DNA from: Baffinella frigidus | Lineage: Eukaryota > Cryptophyceae > Cryptomonadales > Baffinellaceae | Direction: 5' to 3' | Length of the DNA stretch: 26,199 nucleotides | Assembly (NCBI GenBank): GCA_026770585.1 | Contig: MU646599.1 | Coordinates: 1-26,199, forward strand | Shown: piece by piece, positions 9,551-16,485 of the stretch | Layout of the letters: every line of letters begins with the position of its first letter | Numbering within the stretch: the stretch's first letter is position 1 | Notes under the pieces: generated by a model | Database searches by the model: none | What the model saw: the letters and a program-made list of their open reading frames with translations, nothing else | Told to the model about the DNA's origin: nothing | Program-made: the position numbers and the translations under genes

Positions 9551-9815
9551 ACGCAGGCGGCGCGTGCGGCGCGAGACGGGGTGGCGGCGTTCGACGAGCA
9601 GGCCGACGCCCTTTCGGAGCAGGTGCTGTTTGGGTTTAGGGTTGAAACCCGAAACCTGAAACCCGAAACCTGAAACCCGAAACCCGAAACCTGAAACCCG
9701 AAACCTGAAACCCGAAACCCGAAACCTGAAACCCGAAACCTGAAACCCGAAACCTGACACCCGAAACCTGAAACCCGAAACCCGAAACGAGGAGGCTGAC
9801 GCCCTCTCGGAGCAG
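9551..9815 (+). pseudogene. coding-like fragments (coiled-coil-type) split by a telomere-like array
   Basis: 9551-9630 reads TQAARAARDGVAAFD then EQADALSEQV in one frame, a helix-forming composition. At 9789-9815, after the heptamer array at 9643-9782, a second piece reads EEADALSEQ. The two ADALSEQ copies differ at two synonymous third positions and by one Q-to-E change, which suggests both derive from real coding DNA. The family is not recognised. A splice donor at GAGCAG|GTGCTG is possible but unproven. Confidence 0.35.
9643..9782 (-). repeat. ordered CCCGAAA / CCTGAAA heptamer array
   Basis: Twenty heptamers of two main types, GAAACCC (P) and GAAACCT (T), plus one GACACCC. The order is PTPTP, PTPTP, PTPTP, then alternating to the end, so a 35-bp five-unit block has been duplicated. 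CCTGAAA is what CCCGAAA becomes after C-to-T change at its CpG. Confidence 0.9.
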
Positions 9816-9827
9816 GCAAACCCAACC

Positions 9828-9981
9828 TTATCCGGGGACATGTTTAATTTCAAAGAAAACGGGTCCCTATTTGTTCATAGGAGTTGGACGCAGGTTAATT
9901 AGGGCCCGAAGTAAATTTAATTAGGACCAGAACCCGGTTTGATAGGCCATTTTCATTTAAATTAAACATGTTCCCGGATGA
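9828..9981. mobile_element. ATCCGGG-group element (long subtype), copy A
   Basis: The ends are TTATCCGGGGACATGTTTAA and its complement, finishing GTTCCCGGATGA. Flanking 4-bp direct repeats are AACC at 9824-9827 and 9982-9985. The interior is AT-rich (TTAATTAGG, TAAATTTAATTAGG). The related copy at 19138-19290 is in the opposite orientation. No coding capacity. Confidence 0.85.
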
Positions 9982-9983
9982 AA

Positions 9984-10056
9984 CCCCCCAAACCCAAAAC
10001 CCGAAGCCCGAAAACCGAAGCCCCGCACCCAAAACTCGAAACCCGAAACCGGGTAG
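9984..10056 (-). repeat. short CCCGAAA / CCCAAAA block
   Basis: CCCAAAA, CCCGAAG and CCCGAAA units between two transposon-like elements. Confidence 0.7.
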
Positions 10057-10058
10057 TA

Positions 10059-10229
10059 GAGCGCTGTGCAGAGAAGTTGGCCACCGGAAAATGGAAAAAT
10101 GGGCAAATTGGAGCCATTTCGTCCACTTTCGAGAAATTCGTGGTACTAAATTTCTCAAGAGTTGACAAAATGGCTCCAATTTCTCGATTTTGCATTATTT
10201 CCCGTGGCCAACTTCTCTGCACAGCGCTC
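10059..10229. mobile_element. GAGCGCTGTG-group inverted-repeat element, copy 1
   Basis: The ends are GAGCGCTGTGCAGAGAAGTT and its complement, with sub-terminal GGCCAC. TA flanks both ends (10057-10058 and 10230-10231), compatible with a TA target duplication of the Tc1/mariner type. The interior pairs ATTGGAGCCATTT with AAATGGCTCCAAT. Copy 2 (18664-18834) is also exactly 171 bp. Confidence 0.85.
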
Positions 10230-10317
10230 TAAAGTCTCAGCGCAAAGCAGGATCGGAAGGCGGACGGGAAGCTCGCGTTGCTCCGGTCGCAAGTCGGCGC
10301 GCTTGTCAACCGGTCCG

Positions 10318-10414
10318 TATCCCTTAAGTGGCCATAGGGTGACCCAAGCTCGCCCTAGGCAGGTCCTAGGGCCCTACGGTAGGGCGTAGGAGCCTACTGG
10401 CCACTTAAGGGATA
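10318..10414. mobile_element. TATCCCTTAAG-group palindromic element, copy 1
   Basis: The ends are TATCCCTTAAGTGGCCA and its complement. The interior is CCTAGGCAGGTCCTAGGGCCC plus CTACGGTAGGG. It sits between two copies of CAACCGGTCCG. After the second of these, TATCCCTTA follows again at 10437, which looks like a truncated further copy. No clear target duplication. Confidence 0.8.
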
Positions 10415-10529
10415 CCCGAAACCCTAACAACCGGTCCGTATCCCTTATGAGCGAGGTACCCCTGTATGTTGGGGAACTCCGACATATTGGGGAATCCCGA
10501 AGCACTCACCCCCGAAACAGACGGCCTAT

Positions 10530-10633
10530 TATCTCTTAAGTGGCCAGTAGGCTCATACGCCCTACCGTAGGACCCTAGGACCTGCCTAGGACCTCTGCGG
10601 GTCGTTTTCGACCCGCTGGCCACTTAAGGGATA
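10530..10633. mobile_element. TATCCCTTAAG-group palindromic element, copy 2
   Basis: The ends are TATCTCTTAAGTGGCCAG and CTGGCCACTTAAGGGATA. The interior has CCCTACCGTAGGACCCTAGG and a sub-terminal stem GGGTCGTTTTCGACCC. It is in the opposite orientation to copy 1. Confidence 0.8.
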
Positions 10634-10745
10634 CCCGAAATCCTAAAACCCGAGACCCGAAACCCGAGACCTGAAACCGGAAGCCCCGCCCCCCACGAAA
10701 CCGGAGACTCTAACCCTGAAACCCGAGACTCGAAACCCGAAGCTG
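10634..10745 (-). repeat. CCCGAAA / CCCGAGA block
   Basis: Heptamer variants CCCGAAA, CCCGAGA, CCTGAAA and CCGGAAG. Confidence 0.7.
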
Positions 10746-10855
10746 GCGCTCCTCCGATCGCATCCATTGCACTTTGAACGGGAATCGTTTAGAAGGACCG
10801 GTTTCCAGAGGCAGCAGCGGCTGCTAAGTGGTCAACCCGAAACGCGCTACTACTA

Positions 10856-10995
10856 CACTGCCAGGGCGGAGATTTTCTAAAAGTCAATTCACCCACAAAT
10901 CTGTCAACTTTAGAAACGGGGTACACAAAATGTGTACTTCTTTACTACACATTCGCAGGTGAGTTGACTAAAACAAAAACTCCGGCCTGGAAGTG
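10856..10995. mobile_element. diverged inverted-repeat element CACTGCCAGG
   Basis: Arms of about 36 bp (CACTGCCAGGGCGGAG.. and ..CCGGCCTGGAAGTG) match at roughly 80 percent. The interior contains GTCAACTTTAGAAA and TTTACTACACAT, the latter a piece of the TACTACAC arm shared by other groups. Confidence 0.6.
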
Positions 10996-11000
10996 CATTG

Positions 11001-11148
11001 TCGGATAGCGAGGGGGCAACCGGATCTTTTTAATTCGGGTACGAATTCAAAAATTGTTACCAGTCGCGTCCAGTTTGTACTGGGCTTCAGCTCCCGATGG
11101 GAGCTGAAAGCAATAAATCCCCGATCCATTTGCCCCCTCGCTATCCGA
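11001..11148. mobile_element. inverted-repeat element TCGGATAGCGAGGGGGCA
   Basis: Arms 11001-11026 and 11123-11148 pair as TCGGATAGCGAGGGGGCA..GGATC. A strong internal hairpin lies at 11085-11110 (CTTCAGCTCCC, loop GATG, then its complement). It abuts the previous element. Confidence 0.7.
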
Positions 11149-11175
11149 GCAAGGGTCCCCGCCCTCGTCAACCGG

Positions 11176-11310
11176 TCTCGGGTTTCGGGTTTCGGGTTTC
11201 GGGTCTCGGGTCTCGGGTCTCGGGCTTCGGGCTTCGGGCTTCGGGCGCAGGGTTCCAGCAGGAAACACGGAACACGAAGCCCGAAACCCGGAACCGGAAA
11301 CCCTGATCTC
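11176..11310. repeat. head-to-head TTTCGGG-type array with ordered variants
   Basis: One TCTCGGG is followed by exactly three TTTCGGG (11183-11203), three TCTCGGG (11204-11224) and three CTTCGGG (11225-11245). After a short spacer the orientation flips to GAAGCCCGAAACCC (about 11275-11310), so the array is a broken head-to-head pair. Confidence 0.85.
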
Positions 11311-11332
11311 AAGTGGTATCGTCCGCCTCGAG

Positions 11333-11582
11333 TTTTATGCTATCTTAGGCATGGTTCTGATGACAAGAGAGCAAATCTATTGTCGAAATGGGCTCCGCGC
11401 GGAAAAAATCGAGGTCAGGTCAGCAACATTTCCCCATTTTTTTGCCTTTTTGTGTCATCTTATGGGTGGGAGATGCTATTTTGAGATAAAAACCATGCCT
11501 AAGATAGCATAAAAGTCCATTTTGGAAATTTTCCTGAGTTCCTGACCTGACCTCGATTCCGCGCGAAGCCCATTTCGACAAT
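11333..11582. repeat. interleaved inverted repeats (A-B-A'-B')
   Basis: Arm A 11333-11356 pairs perfectly with A' 11491-11514 (24 bp, TTTTATGCTATCTTAGGCAT and on). Arm B 11380-11422 pairs with B' 11542-11582 (about 40 bp, one substitution and a 4-A indel). The order A, B, A', B' means both stems cannot form as simple nested hairpins. It lies directly before the CCACTCGAGG element at 11602. Confidence 0.85.
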
Positions 11583-11601
11583 AGCGATGGGTTGAGGGTT
11601 A

Positions 11602-11811
11602 CCACTCGAGGCTGAAAGAGGGAGTATTTAAAATGTGGGGTTGTTAAATTTAGTACCAGTCACGGGCATGGTTGGTCACGTATCTGGGGGAATTCCCCCA
11701 GATACGTGACCAAACGCCCCTACTAGTATGAACTTTACTACACATATTTTTCCCCCTTCACTTGTAAAATAATCTCTGTTTCAAAATAGTCACATTTCTA
11801 GCCTCGAGTGG
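11602..11811. mobile_element. CCACTCGAGG-group MITE-like element, copy 1
   Basis: The ends are CCACTCGAGGCT and AGCCTCGAGTGG, flanked by TA on both sides. In this orientation the order is TATTTAAAATGTGGGGTTG, TACCAGTCACGGGCATG, a central palindrome GGTCACGTATCTGGGGGAAT, then TTTACTACACA and CTTCACTTGTAAAA. It is inverted relative to the other three copies. Confidence 0.9.
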
Positions 11812-12020
11812 TAACAGGGTTTAGGGGTTGGGGTTTTCCCCAACCAAGGGTAGGAAAGTGAGGCGGACGGCAAGCGCGCCGACCCCAAACCCAAAACCCA
11901 AAACCCCAAACCCTAAACCCTAAACCCTGAACGCTAAACCCTAAACTTGAAACCCCAAACCCCAAAGCGATCGTTGAAACCCCAAACCCCCAGTCGATCA
12001 AAAATTGAAGCCCCAATCCC
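11812..12020. repeat. telomere-like block with head-to-head start
   Basis: A short GGGTTTAGGGGTTGG run flips within 40 bp into CCCCAAACCC, CCCAAAACC and CCCTAAACC units up to about 12020. A GC-rich 40-bp insert (GAGGCGGACGGCAAGCGCG) resembles 10258-10276. Confidence 0.8.
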
Positions 12021-12046
12021 CAATTCCGCGCACTCGTCAGCCGGTC

Positions 12047-12177
12047 TCATCCGGGAACAAGTATTTTTTTTTTGAAAATCTGCACGAAAATTACTACACA
12101 ATTGCGTTGGACGTGACCCGTTGTGTGGTAATTTTCATTGCCAGCTTTTACAAGAAAAATACTGTTTTCCCGGATCA
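12047..12177. mobile_element. ATCCGGG-group element (short subtype), copy B
   Basis: The ends are TCATCCGGGAACAAGTATTT and its complement (..TTTTCCCGGATCA), with 4-bp direct repeats GGTC at 12043-12046 and 12178-12181. The inner arms GAAAATTACTACACA and TGTGTGGTAATTTTC surround a GACGTGACCC loop. It is 131 bp, the same length as the copy at 17662-17792. Confidence 0.9.
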
Positions 12178-12179
12178 GG

Positions 12180-12365
12180 TCCCGAAGCCCGAAACCCGAA
12201 ACCCGAGACGTGAAACCCGAAACCCGAGACATGAAACCCGAAACCCAATACCCGAAACCCGAGACCCGAAACCCTGAAATCCGAGACGTGAAACCCGAAG
12301 CCCTACTTCCCCCCGAAACCCGAGACCCGAAACCCGAAACCCGAAACCCGAAACCCGAAACCCGA
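12180..12365 (-). repeat. CCCGAAA / CCCGAGA array up to the assembly gap
   Basis: Heptamers with small higher-order blocks (GAAACCCGAAACCCGAGACG, then T or AT) repeated two to three times, ending in six perfect CCCGAAA before the N run. The gap probably exists because this repeat could not be assembled. Confidence 0.85.
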
Positions 12366-12780
12366 NNNNNNNNNNNNNNNNNNNNNNNNNNNNNNNNNNN
12401 NNNNNNNNNNNNNNNNNNNNNNNNNNNNNNNNNNNNNNNNNNNNNNNNNNNNNNNNNNNNNNNNNNNNNNNNNNNNNNNNNNNNNNNNNNNNNNNNNNNN
12501 NNNNNNNNNNNNNNNNNNNNNNNNNNNNNNNNNNNNNNNNNNNNNNNNNNNNNNNNNNNNNNNNNNNNNNNNNNNNNNNNNNNNNNNNNNNNNNNNNNNN
12601 NNNNNNNNNNNNNNNNNNNNNNNNNNNNNNNNNNNNNNNNNNNNNNNNNNNNNNNNNNNNNNNNNNNNNNNNNNNNNNNNNNNNNNNNNNNNNNNNNNNN
12701 NNNNNNNNNNNNNNNNNNNNNNNNNNNNNNNNNNNNNNNNNNNNNNNNNNNNNNNNNNNNNNNNNNNNNNNNNNNNNNNN
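12366..12780. other. assembly gap (N)
   Basis: 415 undetermined bases. Frames shown across it are artefacts. Its real length and content are unknown. Confidence 1.
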
Positions 12781-12936
12781 GGAGCCTGTGGTTTTATGGG
12801 CTTTCAACCCATAAAACCAGGATTTTGAATAACCCCTAAGCGATAAGACCCAGGACCCTATGGTAGGCAACCCGTAGGAGCATACGGGGGTTTGTACGGA
12901 TAAGGCCCAGGAGCCTGTGGTTTTATGGGCTTTCAA
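12781..12936. repeat. reverse copy of the CCACACAGCGG-element interior between direct repeats
   Basis: 12822-12905 is the reverse complement of the interior of 156-317 (GATAAGACCCAGGACCC, CTATGGTAGGCAACCCGTAG). It is bounded by direct copies of GGAGCCTGTGGTTTTATGGG (12781 and 12909). A perfect 11-bp hairpin, GGTTTTATGGG with its complement, occupies 12790-12818. The usual CCACACAGCGG ends are missing; the left part may be lost in the gap. Confidence 0.65.
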
Positions 12937-12940
12937 CCAA

Positions 12941-13088
12941 TTTCATAGGGAAACGGTTTTGATTTAAAACTTTCTGGCAATGAAATTTACTACGCATAAT
13001 AAGTTTTACTAGTAGCATTAAAGCATTCGTGTAGTAATTTTCACTGAAACAAAAGTTTTGAATTAAAACCGTTTTATGGGCTTTCAAC
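12941..13088. mobile_element. inverted-repeat element with TACTAC / GTAGTA arms
   Basis: The arms ACGGTTTTGATTTAAAACTT and the matching AAGTTTTGAATTAAAACCGT enclose GGCAATGAAATTTACTACGC and GTGTAGTAATTTTCACTG. The outer ends are not clear, because GGTTTTATGGGCTTTCAACC occurs on both sides. Confidence 0.65.
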
Positions 13089-13093
13089 CAATC

Positions 13094-13256
13094 TAATCGA
13101 AAACGACCCAAAATTAGGGTAGCTTAGCCTACGGGTTCCCTACCGTAGGAAGAGGGGCTCCTAGGACCTGGTCCTAGGAGACCTACCTCCTACGGTAGGC
13201 CTGGTCCTAGGAGATCCGTAGGCTAAACTACCCTAATTTCGGGTCGTTTCCCTTTG
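13094..13256. mobile_element. TAATAGGG-group palindromic element, diverged copy
   Basis: The interior matches the group: GGGTAGCTTAGCCTACGGG, CCCTACCGTAGGAAG, a GGACCTGGTCC centre and CCTCCTACGGTAGGCC. The ends (TAATCGAAAACG and CGTTTCCCTTTGA) are diverged, and the flanks AATC/AATT match at three of four bases. Confidence 0.7.
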
Positions 13257-13320
13257 AAATTTCAAACCCCAAACCCCGAACGACAGGACGGCGCACGACT
13301 CGGCGCGGATCCTGGGACCC

Positions 13321-13813
13321 CAACAGGTTATGAGGAATCGCGAGGATCAACAGGTTGTGAGGAATCGCGAGGACGGAGAGGTTATGAGCGATGGGGAGGA
13401 GCACGATGTTGTTATGCGGGATGGCGGGGATGACGACGGGCCCGCCTTGGGCACCGGGTACACCCAACCACTTTAGACGTGATTGTGGTCGATCAAAAGT
13501 TGACGCCTTGGGAGCCGGGTATACCCCTCGCGCAGAAAGCATTCACGCGTGAGCCCCTTAGCTCACGCGTGAATCCGTGTATGGTGCCCACCGGTGACTT
13601 GCTAAGGGGCTCACGATGTAAGGTGCCCAACGGTGACGGAGTCACCGGTGGGCACCTTACATTCCGTTTAGACGGGAAAAGTTGAGAAAAATGGCTCAAA
13701 TTCCGAGGAATAAGAGGTTATGAGCGATGGCGAGGATGGCGAGGACGGGCCCGCCTTGGGAGCCGGGTACACCCAACCACTTTAGACGTGATGGTGGTCA
13801 ATCAAAAGTTGAC
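13321..13813. repeat. GGTTATGAG(G/C)(A)AT repeats and duplicated CGGGCCCGCCTTGGG segment
   Basis: 13321-13430 holds four degenerate units with AGGTTATGAGGAATCGCGAG, and one more lies at about 13715. A 70-bp segment at 13432-13502 (GACGGGCCCGCCTTGGG, then ACCACTTTAGACGTGAT, then CAAAAGTTGACG) recurs at 13744-13813. The intervening sequence is mainly the palindrome cluster 13541-13660. No gene. Confidence 0.75.
13541..13660. repeat. cluster of overlapping, interleaved palindromes
   Basis: A perfect 13-bp-arm palindrome occupies 13541-13574 (ATTCACGCGTGAG). Its loop-side segment 13549-13562 also pairs perfectly with 13601-13614. 13583-13598 pairs perfectly with 13641-13656. 13618-13637 pairs with 13641-13660 in a stem with one mismatch. 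Several pairings are mutually exclusive, so the DNA or its RNA could adopt alternative folds. Confidence 0.85.
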
Positions 13814-13928
13814 GAAAGGGCAGAATCCCCCCAAATGGGGGGGTTCCGCCATAAGTCGACTCGAGGGTCGGGGTGAGTTGACTTTTGCGATTGCCTCTCC
13901 TCAGGTCTAGCGTAGATTAGTGTGCGGG

Positions 13929-14075
13929 GCGGGGCGACTCAATTTAAACCGCCTTTTATGCTATCTTAAGGGTGGTGACTCTCTTATTTTGCTAGATTAG
14001 CTTCGACACAGCTTTAATATATACGAAAACCCATCCCAAGATTGCAAAAACACGGTTTAAATTGAGTCGTCCCGC
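13929..14075. mobile_element. inverted-repeat element CGACTCAATTTAAACCG
   Basis: Outer arms (CGACTCAATTTAAACCG and complement) match almost perfectly. The inner part TTTTATGCTATCTTAAGGGT pairs only loosely. TTTTATGCTATCTTA is shared with arm A of the structure at 11333. Confidence 0.7.
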
Positions 14076-14103
14076 TCATGAAGATTGCCGAAAGCCAACA
14101 TTG

Positions 14104-14392
14104 CCACACGGTGGGCTTCGAGGGTTTCGGTGGGCCTGGATTCCAGGGGGGTACGTGACCAAATTGCGCCAGAAAATCCTTAAAGCGAAGTGCCTCAAGG
14201 CAAGTTGACTTTTGATGAAAGGTTCGTAGCCCACCGTGTGGGAGGAGGACGTATGTGGACGGTGGACTACGGGCCTTTCATCAAAAGTCAACTTACCCTG
14301 TGGGCAGTGAACTTTAAGGATTTTCTGGTGCAAATTTGGTCACGTTACCGCTAAATCTAGGGGTCCCGAAAGCCTCGAAGCCCACCGTGTGG
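14104..14392. mobile_element. CCACACGGTGGG-group element, dimeric copy
   Basis: 289 bp with ends CCACACGGTGGGCTTCGAGG. Further paired blocks are CCAGAAAATCCTTAAAG and AAGTTGACTTTTGATGAAAG. The end motif CCCACCGTGTGG occurs again at the middle (about 14229-14242). The element therefore looks like two roughly 140-bp units head to head, each comparable to 17058-17195. A TTC microsatellite follows immediately. Confidence 0.8.
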
Positions 14393-14446
14393 TTCTTCTT
14401 CTTCTTCTTCTTCTTCTTCTTCTTCTTCTTCTTCTTCTTCTTCTTC
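14393..14446. repeat. (TTC)n microsatellite
   Basis: Eighteen TTC units, directly against the right end of the preceding element. The poly-Glu reverse-strand frame is a by-product. Confidence 0.95.
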
Positions 14447-14630
14447 TGCTTTATTACCCCAGGAGCCTTTTGAAACGTGATGAACTTGACCACCTACTAC
14501 CGCTTGCGTCGAACCCGTGACCCTGTTACACAAACGTGCAATGGTTTTTTCAACGGGTTGCCAAGCCATATATTGTAATTGTACTAATCTGTTAACTTCA
14601 GATCTGTTAACTTTAGAAATAGGTCTCTCG

Positions 14631-14893
14631 GCAGGGTGCCGGGGGCGCGGGATCTACGCCGGAAATGTGAAAAGGTTTATTCAAAAGTTGACAGCCTGGC
14701 AGTATGGTACCAATCCGTCAACTTTTGGAGTGAAATGGGGCTGTCGCAGGGTGCCGGGGGAGAAGGATCTACGCCAGAAACGTGAAAAGGACGATTCAAA
14801 AGTTGACAACCTAGGTCCGTGGTACAAATCCGTCAACTTTGGGGGTTAAATGGGGCTCTCGCAGGGTGCCGGGGGAGAAGGATCTACGCCGGA
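14631..14893. repeat. 115-bp tandem repeat, 2.3 copies
   Basis: Units start at 14631, 14746 and 14861 with GCAGGGTGCCGGGGG. Each full unit contains GATCTACGCC, GTGAAAAGG, and a small inverted repeat CAAAAGTTGAC..TGGTAC..GTCAACTTT(T)G. The third copy stops after GATCTACGCC and runs into coding-like DNA. Confidence 0.9.
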
Positions 14894-15006
14894 TGACCGA
14901 GGAATTGCGGGAGATGCGAAGAGCCGTCGCGGAAGCGAACCAGGTGACTTTGAAAAGTCACTTCCGCTGCCGAGCGAGGACGTCATTCAATTTTAAAGGG
15001 TTTTAA
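14893..15006 (+). pseudogene. coding-like fragment, helix-rich, related to 15550-15573
   Basis: From ATG 14893 the frame reads MTEELREMRRAVAEANQ, then passes into the hairpin-rich GTGACTTTGAAAAGTCAC and stops. At 15550-15573 a second piece encodes AVAEADQV. The two differ by two synonymous changes and one N-to-D change over eight codons. The sequence is charged and heptad-compatible, but the family is not recognised. GTGACT after CAG could be a splice donor. Confidence 0.3.
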
Positions 15007-15049
15007 AAACTTTCACCTGAATCCCAAGGGAAATGGACTTTTAAAATGA

Positions 15050-15082
15050 AAAAGCTGAGGCCGGGTTCTGACCTCAGCTTTT
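15050..15082. repeat. AAAAGCTGAGG hairpin
   Basis: Perfect 11-bp arms around an 11-base loop. The right arm ends in TTTT, so it resembles a hairpin with a T-run, but no transcript is evident. Confidence 0.7.
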
Positions 15083-15187
15083 AAACAAACCCCCGGCTGC
15101 CTCGATAGCGGTTTGACTTTGAAAAGTCACTTATTAACTGAGGGGAAACAGAGGGCTGCCCCTGAGTGCGGTGAGACCTGCCCACAC

Positions 15188-15345
15188 TCATAGGGTAACG
15201 GACTGAAAACCGGGTAGTGAGGCCTATGGTATTGCCTACGGTAGGCCGTAGGGGCCTAGGGGGGCTCCTACGAAAAACCAGGTCCATGGGGCCCTACGGC
15301 CTACCGTAGGCCTAACTACCCGCTGTTCAGTCCGGTATCCTATGA
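15188..15345. mobile_element. TAATAGGG-group palindromic element, copy 2
   Basis: Ends TCATAGGGTAACGG and CCGGTATCCTATGA, flanked by ACAC on both sides (15184-15187 and 15346-15349). The arms contain GTAGTGAGGCCTATGG and CCTACGGTAGGCCGTAG. The centre is less symmetric than in copy 1. Confidence 0.85.
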
Positions 15346-15751
15346 ACACGCGGGAATTTCAGATACAAGTCTGGGTTTAAACTTGTACCGGGTTTCCCGG
15401 GCTCTGGTACAAGCCCGGACGTGGAAGGGACGAGGAGGTGCGTTTTGCAGGGGTTTTGCCGGGGAGCGCACACTCGATTGGTACCACGGAACGAAACGTC
15501 GCGTTGTGGAATCCCCACTTGTGCCCTGGCCTGGCCGGGGAGCTAGCAAGCCGTCGCCGAAGCGGACCAAGTGCACTGCCAGCCAGGATCTTTTACCTTA
15601 AGTCAACAAAGCTGATCCTTGGCAGTAAGTTGCCATTTTGTTTAGATGGACCGGCTCTGGGAGCCGGCATTTGACTTGAGACTGCGGTTTTCAGGGGGGG
15701 TTGACTCAGGCGAAATGTTCTGGCTCCGAGTGAAGTGCGATGAGGTCCCTG
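15346..15751. other. no gene called; small inverted repeat and coding-like fragment
   Basis: A small stem CTTGTACC..GGTACAAG spans 15381-15414. Frames of 63-78 residues are open on both strands across GC-rich DNA (15400-15600). The only piece with support is AVAEADQV at 15550-15573. Confidence 0.4.
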
Positions 15752-15942
15752 CTCTGTTTCGGTCTATTTAGGCCACGCCAGAGTCTTCGAAGGGGTCGCC
15801 AAAAGTCAATTCCCCTTCAAGGCAGTGGTTTTTAAAAGTCAACAACCGCATTTAAACGCGGTCAAAACAAATCAACATCCTCCTGCACTCTGGCGTGGCA
15901 AGTGCGCTGCGGTCCTAGCTCTGTTTCGGTCTATTTAGGCCC
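15752..15942. repeat. inverted repeat flanked by direct GCTCTGTTTCGGTCTATTTA copies
   Basis: GCTCTGTTTCGGTCTATTTA followed by GGCC occurs at 15752 and 15918, each preceded by a diverged AAGTGCG(A/C)TG(A/C)GGTCC. Between them an inverted repeat has ends GCCACGCCAGAGT and ACTCTGGCGTGGC. The direct repeats are too long for an ordinary target duplication. Confidence 0.7.
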
Positions 15943-15973
15943 GCCAATTTGTTGAGCCCGGCTCGTTTCCGCT

Positions 15974-16025
15974 CCAACGTTGACGGATTTGTATCACAGC
16001 CCCAGCGTGTCAACTTGAGAATAGT
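15974..16025. repeat. AAGTTGACGG / GTCAACTTGAGAATAG element, copy 2
   Basis: Starts CAACGTTGACGGATTTGTA and ends GTGTCAACTTGAGAATAGT. GAGGCAGAGCTA follows, as at 7478. Confidence 0.65.
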
Positions 16026-16104
16026 CGGGCAACTCGAGTGAGGCAGAGCTATGCTGGGGTCTGGTAATTTGAGCACCATGTTTGTACGGGAATTCAATCG
16101 CGGT

Positions 16105-16261
16105 GAGTAAATATGATAATTATTTTCTGGGATCTCCGATCTGATTGCAACGGAAATTACTACACACCTGAAGCATCCAGTCACGTCCCAAAGAAAATGT
16201 GTAGTAATTTGTTTTGCAACTCAGATCGGAGATCCCGAAAAACGATTTATCATAAATGCTC
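16105..16261. mobile_element. inverted-repeat element with GATCTCCGATCTGA arms and TACTAC core
   Basis: Arms of about 55 bp pair through TATGATAA, GGGATCTCCGATCTGA, TTGCAA and AAATTACTACAC. The loop GTCACGTCCCAAAG resembles the loops of the 131-bp ATCCGGG elements. CGTCCGGAT follows the right end, perhaps a worn terminus. Confidence 0.7.
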
Positions 16262-16272
16262 GTCCGGATTCA

Positions 16273-16485
16273 CCACTCGAGGCTAGAAATGGGACTATTT
16301 TAAAACGGGGGTTCGTTTACAAGTGAAGAAAAAAAGAATTATGTAGTAACTTTTACACAAACAAGGGCATTTGGTCACGCATCTCAAGTTATATCTCAAG
16401 TTATAACTTGAGATAGCATGCCCGTGACTGGTACTAAATTCAACAACCCCACATTTAAAATACTCCCTCGTCCAGCCTCGAATGG
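16273..16485. mobile_element. CCACTCGAGG-group MITE-like element, copy 2
   Basis: Left end CCACTCGAGGCT; right end AGCCTCGAATGG carries one mismatch. The central palindrome is expanded (CTCAAGTTATA repeats), and part of the right sub-terminal GTGACCAAG is lost, so this copy looks decayed. No clear target duplication. Confidence 0.85.

Noticed and set aside
8828-9853. Long open frames on both strands reading FGFRVSG or NPKPETR, up to 173 residues
   Set aside because: They are translations of CCCGAAA/TTTCGGG arrays, whose 7-bp period gives a 21-bp (7-codon) peptide repeat in every frame. No non-repeat domain is present.
12138-12936. Frames of 233 and 253 residues
   Set aside because: Most of each is undetermined sequence (415 N), and the rest is heptamer array and element interior.
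14357-14569. Acidic poly-Glu reverse-strand frame
   Set aside because: It is the (TTC)n microsatellite read in reverse; the flanks have no coding character.
15050-15082. Bacterial-type terminator hairpin
   Set aside because: The stem and T-run fit the shape, but there is no upstream gene and the sequence is eukaryotic, so a small palindrome is the simpler reading.
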